Below are positions 43,767 through 53,000 of a stretch of DNA of 64,000 bases, piece after piece (position 1 is the stretch's first letter; each line of letters opens with the position of its first letter). Location of the stretch: NCBI GenBank assembly GCA_946887045.1, contig CAMPKC010000020.1, positions 1 through 64,000 on the forward strand, read 5' to 3'. The position numbers and the translations under genes are program-made. The notes under the pieces are model-generated. The model searched no databases. It worked only from the letters and a program-made list of their open reading frames with translations, and had not been told where the DNA came from. This DNA is from an uncultured Sphingobacteriaceae bacterium. Its GTDB lineage: Bacteria > Bacteroidota > Bacteroidia > Sphingobacteriales > Sphingobacteriaceae.

Positions 43767-45146
43767 ATGACAAAATTTGCTGAAGATTTTCTGGAAGCTT
43801 CTGAAAATAAAGCATTTAATTTAGACCATCGACGCATTATAAATTTCAATATTGGCCGATACGATACAGCTGTTAATCGAGGATTATCGCGGTTAGCTAA
43901 TCTGGAAAATTCAAAGCGGAAGGCACATGTGATAAAATGGAAGGTGATGGAGAACCTGGATAAGTTATTACCTGAGTTCGAAGCCAATTTTCAGAAACGT
44001 GGTGGTAAAGTTATTTGGGCGAATGACGCAGACGAAGCAAATCGGGAGATTTTAAATATCATCCGTAAAGCGAAAGCAAAAACGGTAATCAAAGCAAAGT
44101 CGATGACCACGGAGGAAATTCATTTAAATGAGTTTCTTGAAAAAAATCAAATTGATTCCTTAGAGAGTGATTTAGGAGAATATATAGTTCAGCTTCTCGG
44201 TCAAAAGCCATATCATATTGTTACTCCTGCAATGCATTTGAGTAAGGAAGATATCGCGAAACTTTTTCATGAAAGATTTGGCACTCCAGCGGATGCAAGC
44301 CCGGAAGTTCTTACTCAAAAGGCAAGGGAATTACTTCGCGAAAAGTATACTTCCGCAGACGTCGGGATTACCGGCGGAAACTTTTTGATAGCCGATTCCG
44401 GCAGTGTATGTCTTACAGAAAACGAAGGAAATGCACGCTTAACAACAACTTTTCCTAAAATACATATTGCAATTGTTGGAATTGAGAAAATAATTCCTTC
44501 GATCAACGATCTCGACCTTTTTTGGCCCCTGCTTTCTACACACGGCACCGGACAAAATCTTACAGTTTACAACAGCATACTTGGCGGTCCCCGTCAGGAT
44601 AATGAAACCGACGGACCGGAAGAGATGTATGTTGTTCTGCTAGATAACGGCCGGACAAATGTGCTTGCACAAAAGGAGCAACGTCAGGGCTTGTATTGCA
44701 TACGCTGCGGAGCTTGTTTAAATGCATGTCCCATTTATAAAAATATTGGCGGTCATACCTACGAAACAACTTACAGTGGTCCTATCGGATCGGTAATAAC
44801 TCCTCACTTACGTGGGATGGAGGACTTTAAACATTTAAGTTATGCTTCGAGCCTTTGCGGTAAGTGTTCGGAAGTTTGTCCTGTTAAGATTGATATCCAT
44901 AAAATGCTCCTTTTGAATAGGAGGGATGCAGTTGCGGAAGGATTGAATACTAAAGCTGAAAGACTGGGATGGAAGGCCTGGAAGACCGGAATGCTGAAGC
45001 GGAAATTCATGGATTTTGTAAGTGGTCGCTGGAAAAATATTTTTCTAAAGACATTTTTTAAGAAAACCTGGGGTGCACATCGGAAACTCCCGGTTGTCGA
45101 TAAGAAATCTTTTAGTCAGCAATGGCAGGAGAGAAATGTCGATTAG
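43767..45146 (+). CDS. lutB: LutB-type lactate-utilisation iron-sulfur protein
   Basis: 459 residues, the usual LutB length. An N-terminal LUD (DUF162) domain (about 60-300; ITGGNFLIADSGSVCL, EKIIPSINDLDLFWPLL) is followed by two 4Fe-4S motifs, CIRCGACLNACPIY near residue 310 and CGKCSEVCPVKIDIHKML near 370, and a DUF3390 tail. With LutA and LutC it oxidises L-lactate to pyruvate. Neither partner gene is next to it here. Confidence 0.9.
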   Translation: MTKFAEDFLEASENKAFNLDHRRIINFNIGRYDTAVNRGLSRLANLENSKRKAHVIKWKVMENLDKLLPEFEANFQKRGGKVIWANDADEANREILNIIRKAKAKTVIKAKSMTTEEIHLNEFLEKNQIDSLESDLGEYIVQLLGQKPYHIVTPAMHLSKEDIAKLFHERFGTPADASPEVLTQKARELLREKYTSADVGITGGNFLIADSGSVCLTENEGNARLTTTFPKIHIAIVGIEKIIPSINDLDLFWPLLSTHGTGQNLTVYNSILGGPRQDNETDGPEEMYVVLLDNGRTNVLAQKEQRQGLYCIRCGACLNACPIYKNIGGHTYETTYSGPIGSVITPHLRGMEDFKHLSYASSLCGKCSEVCPVKIDIHKMLLLNRRDAVAEGLNTKAERLGWKAWKTGMLKRKFMDFVSGRWKNIFLKTFFKKTWGAHRKLPVVDKKSFSQQWQERNVD

Positions 45147-45306
45147 TGTTCTTAAGTTAATACACTGGTGATCTTAATATAATACACGTTTAAATTAGCA
45201 TGTTAGTGTAAACGGCATTTATTTTCCTTTTAGTAGAAATGCTGTCTTATATCGCGTAGAACTTTTTTCTTTCTGACTTGGCACAGAATTTCCTTAGGGA
45301 CATGCG

Positions 45307-46110
45307 ATGTATTCTTTCCTCAACAATAGCGTTTTCTTTTGGAGCTTATTTATTTGCTTTAATTCTGTACTAACCTCCTGCGATCGTCTTTATTCTAGTA
45401 ATCTTTCCGGTGAGAATTATTCTGGCATTTCTCGGGATTTGGCAACGGAAGATAAAATCGCTTTATATGCTGATTCGATAAATGCTATTTTACCTTTTTG
45501 CGAAGAGTCAAAGAGCATGGTTTATACGCTGGGAGATTATTCTTTTCAGGTTAATAGGTTTAAGCATCATGACAAGGTTGTATTGTATGTAGAACATGGG
45601 AATAACGGTGAGTACGGCAGTGTAGAAAAGCGTTACTATATCGAGGATAAAATGCCAGCCTTATTGGTTGAGCGTTCGGTCGATAGCAGGAAGTCGCTAA
45701 GATATTCTAATACATATTTTAAGCAGGGAAAGGTGTTTATTGCCGAGCATAAGTCTGGTTCTGTCAAGGAAATGCATATTCAGAATGCAGGTTATAAGGA
45801 GGCCGATCCTGGCGCTGTTGATCACTTTCAGGAATTAGAAACTTACGAAGATGCCCTAAATCAGCGACGAAAGTTTGATCTGGTTTTTGAGGAAATTGCC
45901 GAATGTCCTAAGGCAAAATATCTGATTTTATCCCGAAAGGAAATTAATTCTTACCGTGCTCCAGTGAAGGTCGAAGTTGAGGATGAATTTATCCGCGAGC
46001 TGTACTCGAATCCTTTACGTTACCGGGGCGAAAAGCTGGATATTAGCTGGAAGATTAATAGTAATAATGAAACCGTGTATTTGCAGGGGAGACTCAAAAC
46101 CCGGGATTAA
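45307..46110 (+). CDS. Putative lipoprotein, unknown function
   Basis: 267 residues. A hydrophobic lead (FFWSLFICFNSVL) ends in the lipobox LTSC (Cys25), predicting a lipoprotein. The remainder is charged with strand-rich segments (YSFQVNRFKHHDKVVLYVEH, KARRYYI-like EKRYYIEDKMPAL) and no known motif. I do not recognise the family. The 160-base gap to lutB and the missing terminator leave co-transcription open. The last four bases overlap the 3' end of the convergent SprT-like gene. Confidence 0.72.
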   Translation: MYSFLNNSVFFWSLFICFNSVLTSCDRLYSSNLSGENYSGISRDLATEDKIALYADSINAILPFCEESKSMVYTLGDYSFQVNRFKHHDKVVLYVEHGNNGEYGSVEKRYYIEDKMPALLVERSVDSRKSLRYSNTYFKQGKVFIAEHKSGSVKEMHIQNAGYKEADPGAVDHFQELETYEDALNQRRKFDLVFEEIAECPKAKYLILSRKEINSYRAPVKVEVEDEFIRELYSNPLRYRGEKLDISWKINSNNETVYLQGRLKTRD

Positions 46111-46718
46111 TCTCCTGTGACAGGAAAAACTTCCGCTAAGGGACTGAATAAATAGACCCTCCTGGTGTTTAGTTCAAGACACTTAAACCGTTTTCTCAAT
46201 AATTCATCCTTTCTAAAAGTTCTGCCGTCTTTTAGTTTGAAAATTGTCTTCATCGCGAGCAGCTCTACAGGTACACCATTCGACCCCGTGTCGTACTTTC
46301 TTAATGCCCTGAACAAGTTTAAATCGCTGCAGCTTGATGCAGCAGGGTTTTCGAGGTAAAGATTAATGGCTCCTTTTAAATCGGCGGGAAATACTTCTTT
46401 TTCAAAGAAGGGTCTCATCATCTTCTTAAAGTTTGATTTCCATTCAAGGCCGTGGGGTTTTGCTTTCCCCTGGTATTCGTTCCAGGTTTGAAGATGTGCA
46501 AATTCGTGAACTGTTGTCACCAGAAAGGCGTATGGATTGAGATTGAAATTAACAGAGATCCGATGGTTGTCGCCATTGTAAGGCGGGCGGTAATCCCCGA
46601 ACTTGGTGTTGCGACCTCGTGATACTTTAAAATCGCATTTATAGTAATCAATCCAGCGGGCTATAACAGGAGCTGCCTCAGCAGGTACGTATTTCGCCAG
46701 AATTTTCGCCTTATCCAA
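46107..46718 (-). CDS. SprT-like metallopeptidase-fold protein
   Basis: 203 residues. The zinc motif HEFAH lies at residues 71-75 in TTVHEFAHLQTW, with a GLEWKSNFKKMM segment that resembles the third-ligand region of the SprT-like family (Spartan/SprT). The start is TTG 46718: the only stop-free start between an in-frame TAA at 46739 and the conserved N-terminus. It begins five bases after the feoB stop and is probably the third gene of the feo transcript. The C-terminal region (ALRKYDTGSNGVPVELLA) resembles a zinc-ribbon-free helical tail. Substrate unknown; related proteins process DNA-protein crosslinks. Confidence 0.78.
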   Translation of the reverse strand: MDKAKILAKYVPAEAAPVIARWIDYYKCDFKVSRGRNTKFGDYRPPYNGDNHRISVNFNLNPYAFLVTTVHEFAHLQTWNEYQGKAKPHGLEWKSNFKKMMRPFFEKEVFPADLKGAINLYLENPAASSCSDLNLFRALRKYDTGSNGVPVELLAMKTIFKLKDGRTFRKDELLRKRFKCLELNTRRVYLFSPLAEVFPVTGD

Positions 46719-46723
46719 CCCGT

Positions 46724-48841
46724 TTACTTTAAAATATTATACACTAATAAACTTGCAATATAAGCAAGGGCTGTCATATATCCCAGCTGAATAAGTGGCC
46801 ATTTCCAGCTTTTAGTTTCCCGGTATACTACTGCAAGCGTGCTCATGCATTGCATCGCAAAAGCGTAAAAAATCATTAAAGAAAACGCAACAGCAAACGT
46901 AAAAACAGGCTGTCCCGTTTCCGGATTTTTAGCCTGACGCATTTTGTCTCGTACAGATTCGATTTGTGAATCATTGCTGCTCACGCTATAAATAGTCGCC
47001 ATCGTTCCTACAAATACTTCGCGGGCAGCAAAAGATGTGATGAGGGCAATTCCGATTTTCCAATCAAAGCCTAAGGGCTTAATTGACGGTTCTATTGCTT
47101 TTCCTATAACTCCGGCATAAGAATTTTCCAGCCTATCGGCAGCTTCAAAACGCGCAAGCTCATCCGGGGAATATCTGTCGGTATACGGCTTAGATTGATA
47201 TTTAAGCTCGACAGCTTCGAGTTTATCGGAAGGACCATAAGATGCCAGAACCCATAATATGATCGATATAGCAACAATGACCTTTCCGGCTTCAAATACA
47301 AAAGCCTTAACCTTTTCATACATGGTATAAAGCACATTGTCCCAGCGGGGCATACGGTATACCGGCAATTCCATTATAAAATAGCCACGTTCTCTGGATT
47401 TTATCAGGAACTTCATTACCCAGGCAACTAACACAGCAGAAACAATACTCAAAATATACATCCCCATTAAGGCTAGTGCCTGTAAGCTGAATAAGCCGAA
47501 CGCTTTTTGCTGAGGAACAACCAGAGATATTAGAACTGTATATATCGGTAGACGGGCAGAGCAACTGACAAGTGGGGTGACCATAATTGTTATGATTCGG
47601 TCTTTCCAGTTTTCAATGTTTCGGGTGCTCATAATAGATGGAACGGCGCAAGCAAAACCACCGATCAATGGCACAACGGATTTTCCGTTAAGTCCTACTT
47701 TTCGCATTATTTTATCCATCATGAATGTAACCCGTGCCATATACCCGGTGTCCTCAAGAATTGATATAAATGCAAACAGGATTGCTATTTGTGGGATAAA
47801 GACTAACACGCCACTGAGTCCTGCTAATATTCCGTCAATAAATAAATTGGTTAAAACTCCTGCAGGTAAAATAGAGTGAGCCGTTTTCGTTAACCATACA
47901 AAAGTATTTTCAATCAGGCTCATCGGGTATTCCGACCATGCGAAAATCGATTGGAAGACTAAAAGAAGTATGGCAAAAAATATGATAAACCCCCAGATTT
48001 TATGGGTTAAAACCCGATCGATTTTATTACTGATTGTTTCTTCCTGTGCAGCTCCCGGACGAAATTTAACCGTATCGAAAAGTACGTCGTTAATAAAGTT
48101 ATAACGGGCGATGGTTTCAGCCGCCTGAGTTTTTTGAGAGTGGAACGAAAATTCCTGTTCAATCTCTTCTATCCGGTCGCTTTGAGCCGCTGAAAGAAAA
48201 TGAAGATTTTCGTGTTGATGTGCAAGTTGTAAAGCTGTATAAGGTAAATCAACCTGTAATTCCTTCCTGATTTTGTTTATTAAGCCCGGAGCTAAAACCT
48301 CTACTTCGATTGTGTCGGTTTGAAGAGCTTCGGCGGATGTGTAAGCGATAGCTTCTTTAAGCTTTTCTATATTATTCCCTTGCCTCGCACAAATTGGGAC
48401 AATTTGCACACCTAAACGTAAAGCCAGTTCGTCGATGTTAATTTCTGTGCCTGCTTTGTTTGATAGATCTATCATGTTTAAAGCAATCACGACAGGAATT
48501 TTAAGATCGGCAACCTGGGTATATAAAAGAAGATTCCGCTTCAGATTTGAAGCATCGGCAACAATAACAATAATGTTTGGGTGTGAAGGATTATTTTTAT
48601 CCGCAAGAACCTCAAATACTATAGTTTCGTCTTTGCTTTTCGGGTATAGGCTGTAGGTGCCGGGTAGATCGATTATTTCGGCATTTCTGCCATCAGGTAA
48701 TTTGCAGAACCCGGTCTTTTTATCGACTGTAACGCCGGCAAAATTGCCGACTTTTTGATGTAGACCAGTTAAAAGATTAAATAATGTAGATTTTCCAGTA
48801 TTGGGATTTCCAACCAGCGCAACTCTTAACTCACCCTTCAC
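46724..48841 (-). CDS. feoB: Ferrous iron transporter B
   Basis: 705 residues. The N-terminal G domain has VALVGNPNTGKSTLFNLL (G1, residues about 7-24), DLPGTYSL (G3) and ALNMIDL (G4); a GDI-like helical region and a double-Gate membrane domain (from about 280) follow, with GFACAVPSIMSTRNI and SCSARLPIYTVLI. FeoB drives Fe(II) across the inner membrane. The start is GTG at 48841, nine bases after the feoA stop; the in-frame feoA TAA excludes longer forms. There is no feoC. Confidence 0.95.
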   Translation of the reverse strand: MKGELRVALVGNPNTGKSTLFNLLTGLHQKVGNFAGVTVDKKTGFCKLPDGRNAEIIDLPGTYSLYPKSKDETIVFEVLADKNNPSHPNIIVIVADASNLKRNLLLYTQVADLKIPVVIALNMIDLSNKAGTEINIDELALRLGVQIVPICARQGNNIEKLKEAIAYTSAEALQTDTIEVEVLAPGLINKIRKELQVDLPYTALQLAHQHENLHFLSAAQSDRIEEIEQEFSFHSQKTQAAETIARYNFINDVLFDTVKFRPGAAQEETISNKIDRVLTHKIWGFIIFFAILLLVFQSIFAWSEYPMSLIENTFVWLTKTAHSILPAGVLTNLFIDGILAGLSGVLVFIPQIAILFAFISILEDTGYMARVTFMMDKIMRKVGLNGKSVVPLIGGFACAVPSIMSTRNIENWKDRIITIMVTPLVSCSARLPIYTVLISLVVPQQKAFGLFSLQALALMGMYILSIVSAVLVAWVMKFLIKSRERGYFIMELPVYRMPRWDNVLYTMYEKVKAFVFEAGKVIVAISIILWVLASYGPSDKLEAVELKYQSKPYTDRYSPDELARFEAADRLENSYAGVIGKAIEPSIKPLGFDWKIGIALITSFAAREVFVGTMATIYSVSSNDSQIESVRDKMRQAKNPETGQPVFTFAVAFSLMIFYAFAMQCMSTLAVVYRETKSWKWPLIQLGYMTALAYIASLLVYNILK

Positions 48842-48850
48842 TGATAGTTT

Positions 48851-49066
48851 TTATTGCAAAATGATAGTTGATGCCTCCAGCATGCGAAGACTTAGCTGAT
48901 AACCTGAAACAGTTATCGCCATCGGATCACCAAGAGGGGCAAAACGTTCAACAACAATAGGCTCACCTGGCAGGCAACCCATCTCCATAAGTTTTACCGA
49001 CATTTCAAGGTCAGTGAATTCTTTTATAACTCCAGTTTCGCCTGGTTGTAGTTGTGAAAGCTTCAT
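48851..49066 (-). CDS. feoA: FeoA domain protein
   Basis: 71 residues from ATG 49066 (MKLSQLQPGETGVIKEF); a TTG at 49087 would extend it by seven, less plausibly. The SH3-like fold is marked by MEMGCLPGEPIVVERFAPLGDPMAI. FeoA docks on FeoB and supports iron transport. First gene of the feoA-feoB-sprT-like unit, with a recognisable promoter just upstream. Confidence 0.93.
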   Translation of the reverse strand: MKLSQLQPGETGVIKEFTDLEMSVKLMEMGCLPGEPIVVERFAPLGDPMAITVSGYQLSLRMLEASTIILQ

Positions 49067-49084
49067 GTGTTTTTTAAACTGAAG

Positions 49085-49116
49085 CAAAAATAGATCTTAT
49101 TTTTAATAAATCCAAA
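49085..49116 (-). promoter_or_regulatory. Promoter for the feo operon
   Basis: Minus strand: -33 TTTG (49116-49113), 20-base spacer, -7 TATTTTTG (49092-49085), 18 bases before the feoA ATG. Element sequence and spacing both match the Bacteroidota sigma consensus. No Fur-like palindrome is convincing. Confidence 0.6.
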
Positions 49117-49143
49117 TAAGCTTAGGTAAGCCCCTTCGAAAAT

Positions 49144-49275
49144 TTAGCGGTAGATAGTTTGATTCGGATAAGATTGAAATTTAACTTTCGGACAATTGCA
49201 GTCCTTCTTAAACAGGCTGCACGAGGATAATGTAACGACCCCGAGTATTACCATCACTTTAAATAAATTTTTCAT
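49144..49275 (-). CDS. Small lipoprotein, 43 residues, at the end of the sprA operon
   Basis: A short frame with ATG at 49275 and TAA at 49146-49144. The product starts MKNLFKVMVILGVVTLSSCS, a two-lysine, hydrophobic, LSSC lipobox lead giving a lipoprotein with Cys19, then a 24-residue mature tail with CNC and a C-terminal NQTIYR. ATG overlaps the last 17 bases of the VanZ gene, as in translationally coupled genes. The exact family is not recognised; small lipoproteins with KKDC-type tails occur in relatives. It is short, so chance remains possible. Confidence 0.65.
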   Translation of the reverse strand: MKNLFKVMVILGVVTLSSCSLFKKDCNCPKVKFQSYPNQTIYR

Positions 49276-49654
49276 ATCCTGTTCTATGCAAAAAGATGTA
49301 ACTGAATATTCCCATACCAACACCTGTCATATCCGTCACGAAGTCCCATAAATCAGCAGACCGATAGGTGAATACTTTCCATTGCAGTATTTCAATGCCG
49401 GCACCCAAAAATGCAGTGATAAAAAGTATTTTAACAATAGTCATTATCCGGAAAGAATAGCTTTTTTGTTGCTTGATTTTACCGTAAAATAAAAACACAG
49501 TGAGTACAAAGAAGAAGCCGGTATGAACCAGCTTATCAAAACCTTCAAATAAAGGGAGGCCTCCAGATACATTCTCTAAAGGCATGTCGCAAAGAATGAG
49601 CACAATAATTGCCCAAATAATGGCAAGATATTGGTGCTTTAGGATATTTATCAT
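49259..49654 (-). CDS. VanZ family membrane protein
   Basis: 131 residues with four membrane segments. Typical VanZ features are DMPLENVSGGLPLFEGFDKLVH near 22-44 and AGIEILQWKVFTYRSADLWDFVTDMTGVGMG near 80-110. VanZ-like proteins have no agreed function (glycopeptide tolerance in some). The ATG shares one base with the gcvH stop (TAATG), so the two are co-translated. Confidence 0.85.
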   Translation of the reverse strand: MINILKHQYLAIIWAIIVLILCDMPLENVSGGLPLFEGFDKLVHTGFFFVLTVFLFYGKIKQQKSYSFRIMTIVKILFITAFLGAGIEILQWKVFTYRSADLWDFVTDMTGVGMGIFSYIFLHRTGYEKFI

Positions 49655-50034
49655 TAAACTCCTATCAATTCTTTGTATTGATCTGCTGAGAGTAATCCGT
49701 CAACGTCAACAACAGATTTCAACGCTATCTTAACCATCCACCCTTCACCATATGGATCCTGATTCACCAGCTCGGGAGAAGAGTCCAGTTTTTGGTTAAT
49801 TTCAAGAACTGTTCCGGTTGCTGGCATAAATAAGTCTGATACTGTTTTCACCGCTTCAACGGTTCCAAACACTTCATTCTCTACAACTTCCTGGCCAACG
49901 GTATTGATATCGATATAAACAATGTCACCAAGTTCGCGTTGAGCAAAGTCTGTAATTCCAACAATGGCGTCATTGCCTTCAATTTTGATCCATTCGTGAT
50001 CCTTGGTGTATTTTAATTCTGATGGGAAATTCAT
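49654..50034 (-). CDS. gcvH: Glycine cleavage system H protein
   Basis: 126 residues. [13 protein letters not shown] opens the protein and [18 protein letters not shown] holds the lipoyl lysine K63; the C-terminal [13 protein letters not shown] is typical. H protein carries the aminomethyl group between the other subunits of the glycine cleavage complex. It sits 59 bases after sprA in the same operon and overlaps VanZ by one base. The P and T genes are not in the window. Confidence 0.95.
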   Translation of the reverse strand: MNFPSELKYTKDHEWIKIEGNDAIVGITDFAQRELGDIVYIDINTVGQEVVENEVFGTVEAVKTVSDLFMPATGTVLEINQKLDSSPELVNQDPYGEGWMVKIALKSVVDVDGLLSADQYKELIGV

Positions 50035-50093
50035 GCTGTTTTATTTTCGCCAAAAATAGGAGTATATGATGGTATAAGCAAAGTTTATAAAAG

Positions 50094-53000
50094 CTATTGT
50101 AAAGTAAAGCGTAAACTCATGCCAAAATTACTGAACGATGTATTAAAGGTTTGAGAAGTATAAGGCTGGGTAACATTTCCATCGTAGAACAGCCTTAAGT
50201 TGAAGCGCTGATTCAGCACATAATCTATGGATGGCCTCACAGTAATATTTTTGGCTCCTGATGATATTTCCGGATCTTCAACATCTGCCCGGTAAATTAC
50301 AGTTTTGCGGTCGTTCAGGGCAAAATCCATCTTAAAATTCAAGTCGTTATTTAACTTTTTGCCACTGAATAATCCCAGAGGAAAACGGAAATTGGAGGTT
50401 CGGTAACCGAGTCCAAATGTAATTCCATTATCGCGCTGTTGGGCAAGCTGACTATTGGCCAGACTTAAACTTAAGAGTCTGGATTTTCGATATTCAAAAT
50501 TCGCTGTCAGATTATTTTTAAGCCTGAAATCAATTCCCAGCAGAGGCAGAAATTGCTCTGCAAGTGTTATTTGCGAGAATTGATATGCCGGAAGGAAATT
50601 ATCGTTCACGTCTTTGAGGTTTGAAAATCCGTTTAATTCCTGATATCTGGCCAATGAATTAAAACTGTTGATATTATAGCTTGACCGGTAGGTGTGGTTA
50701 ACATCGAACGAAGCAAAAATATTATTAAAGAAAGGATATTTAGTTAAGCCGTTATAAGTTAAACGCCAGTTAGGAATTGGAATCTTCGGAAATCCGCTCA
50801 ATCGTGTATTCTCCGGATCTTTGCCGCTGTAAGCAGACAAGAATGATGCGATTATCACATCCTGTGAGTTCTTTCCGTAACCATCGGCATATCCACCGCT
50901 TGTACCGGCAGAGTTCGGATTTAGGGAACCCAATCTTCTTGAAATAATTTCACGATTAGCTTCGAACTGCCTGAACAATTTAGACCCGCTGTCTTTATCA
51001 TCTTTCGCAAACGCCGTGCGGAATAGAAGATAAGATATGCTAAAATCTCCGGTTGTAATCGGGCTTTGATTTTCGAAACTATTATTTGTCGGGCTGAACC
51101 TGAAATTAGTTGAATAATTAAAGCTCTGGCTTTTTGAAGCCGTTAACTCGATTCGTAAATCAGCAAGGGGCTCGATTGTACCTCTAATATTTAAATCCTC
51201 TTTCCGGGTAGTAATATAAAGCTGGTTCATTAAACTGTCGCGGGTAATCCATCCATTTTCAACAGCTCTTCCTCTGATGTCCTGCTGACCGCCAAATATG
51301 AAATCCCAGCCGGGTGCGTTGGCATCAAGATCATAACCTAAAATCTTTGATTCCGGGAGGTAACCAGGTAAAAACGTGCCTTGTGTTTTAGTATAAGCTC
51401 CCGTTATATTTTTTAGGCTGGTTAATACACCAACCAAAAGCTTACTTGCGCTTTTGTTATTCGGGTCGTTGGCTTTGCGTATAAATCCAAACTTGTTATA
51501 AAGTGTGATAAAGTTTAGCGATGGATTAAGTTGAATTGTACGTGCGTTCTGAATCGTATTACCAAGGTTTATTGAATCAATCCTTAACGTTGATAAAGGT
51601 TCTGTTCTCCAGTTAAAATTTGTACCGTAACGGGCAACAAGACTTGTCCATGCCAGCCCAGGTATTTTATTAATCGGAACGGTATAGTTTAGATTAAGAG
51701 TATGATTGTAGTCCGTATTCCTTCCTAATTTCTTTAAATTATTCCATACCGTATCGCGCTTCAGTCCATCAAGGCGACCTTCAGGCTCGTCAATTACTGA
51801 ATAATTGGTGGCGTTGAAATCTAATTTTAACGACTTTGTAAGCTCCCAACCCATTCCGTACAGCCGAGACATCTGGAAGTTTTTATTGAAATTAGTGTTT
51901 ATCGGAATAAAGTTGTTGGGATTATTATCTCTCAGCGTATTTTCAGAATATAATCTGTCTACATCGATTCTGAAATTTAACATCGATGGTAACAATGAGA
52001 AGTTAAAATCCTTAAACAAGCTTAGCATGTTAGATTTGATAATCTTTTCGAATGGAGCATAGTTTTTTGATTCTCCTGAATAATTATACGCCAGCCCTGC
52101 TCTATAGGTTTTTTGAAGTGCAGATTCAGTAATAAAATCCCGGTGATTATATGCTGTAAAGGCATAGTTTGCGCTCCAATTTTCAATGTCCCACAATCGC
52201 GTTTTACTGTTAGGATTCGTTTTTATTTTTCTGACATTGGTGAAATTAATGCTTTGTCGCCTGGTAAAGTCGTTTACAATTCCGTTGATTGCCTTTCTTT
52301 CATTTTTCGATAAACCTTCAAGCGTATTATTCAGCTCCATATCCTGAAAGCGCGGATCGTATTGCGGAGTGCTTAATTGTCTTGAGAAATTGAAGAACAT
52401 CGGAACTTTTATCCCGGTACGGGCAGGTAAAAATTTACCAAGTTCCAAGCTTGAGGATAGGTCGAAAAACATATCTTCATTCCGGTTTCTCTCGCTCACC
52501 TTTTTATCAATCGATCCAAAACCAACAGTGCTCGTACTTCCAGAAATGGTAACATCGCCGAAGTCGGCAAGCTTTGTATTCAACCGGGCAGTTGCTGCCC
52601 AGCCACCGCGCTCATCGAAATCGGTTAACCGTAATTCGTTAAACCATACCTGGGCACTTTTATCCATACCATCATCAACACCAGGATTAGATGAACTTCT
52701 TAACGGGTTAAGAACACCAACCATGTATATTCTGACCTTACTTAAGTCGGGTTGACCAACGATAATGATCGTATTTTTACCGTCCTTAAAAACAAAAGGG
52801 ATATTGCTTCCGGGATGAGTTCCACGATCAATAGCAATATTTCTGGCAGCTTTTGCCGATTGGAATAATTTTAATTCTATATCCAGTTTGTTAACCTCGG
52901 GCCAAATGGCATTTGCATTTCTCGAACCGGGAACTGTTACTTTTAACGGAATTTGGTATTCATAATAGTTATCCTGATTGTCTGTTCCGATGCGCAAAAA

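Noticed and set aside
49067..49143. Fur-type operator ahead of feoA
   Set aside because: The gap holds AT-rich half-sites but no 19-base inverted repeat resembling a Fur box; regulation by iron is likely from gene function but is not shown here.
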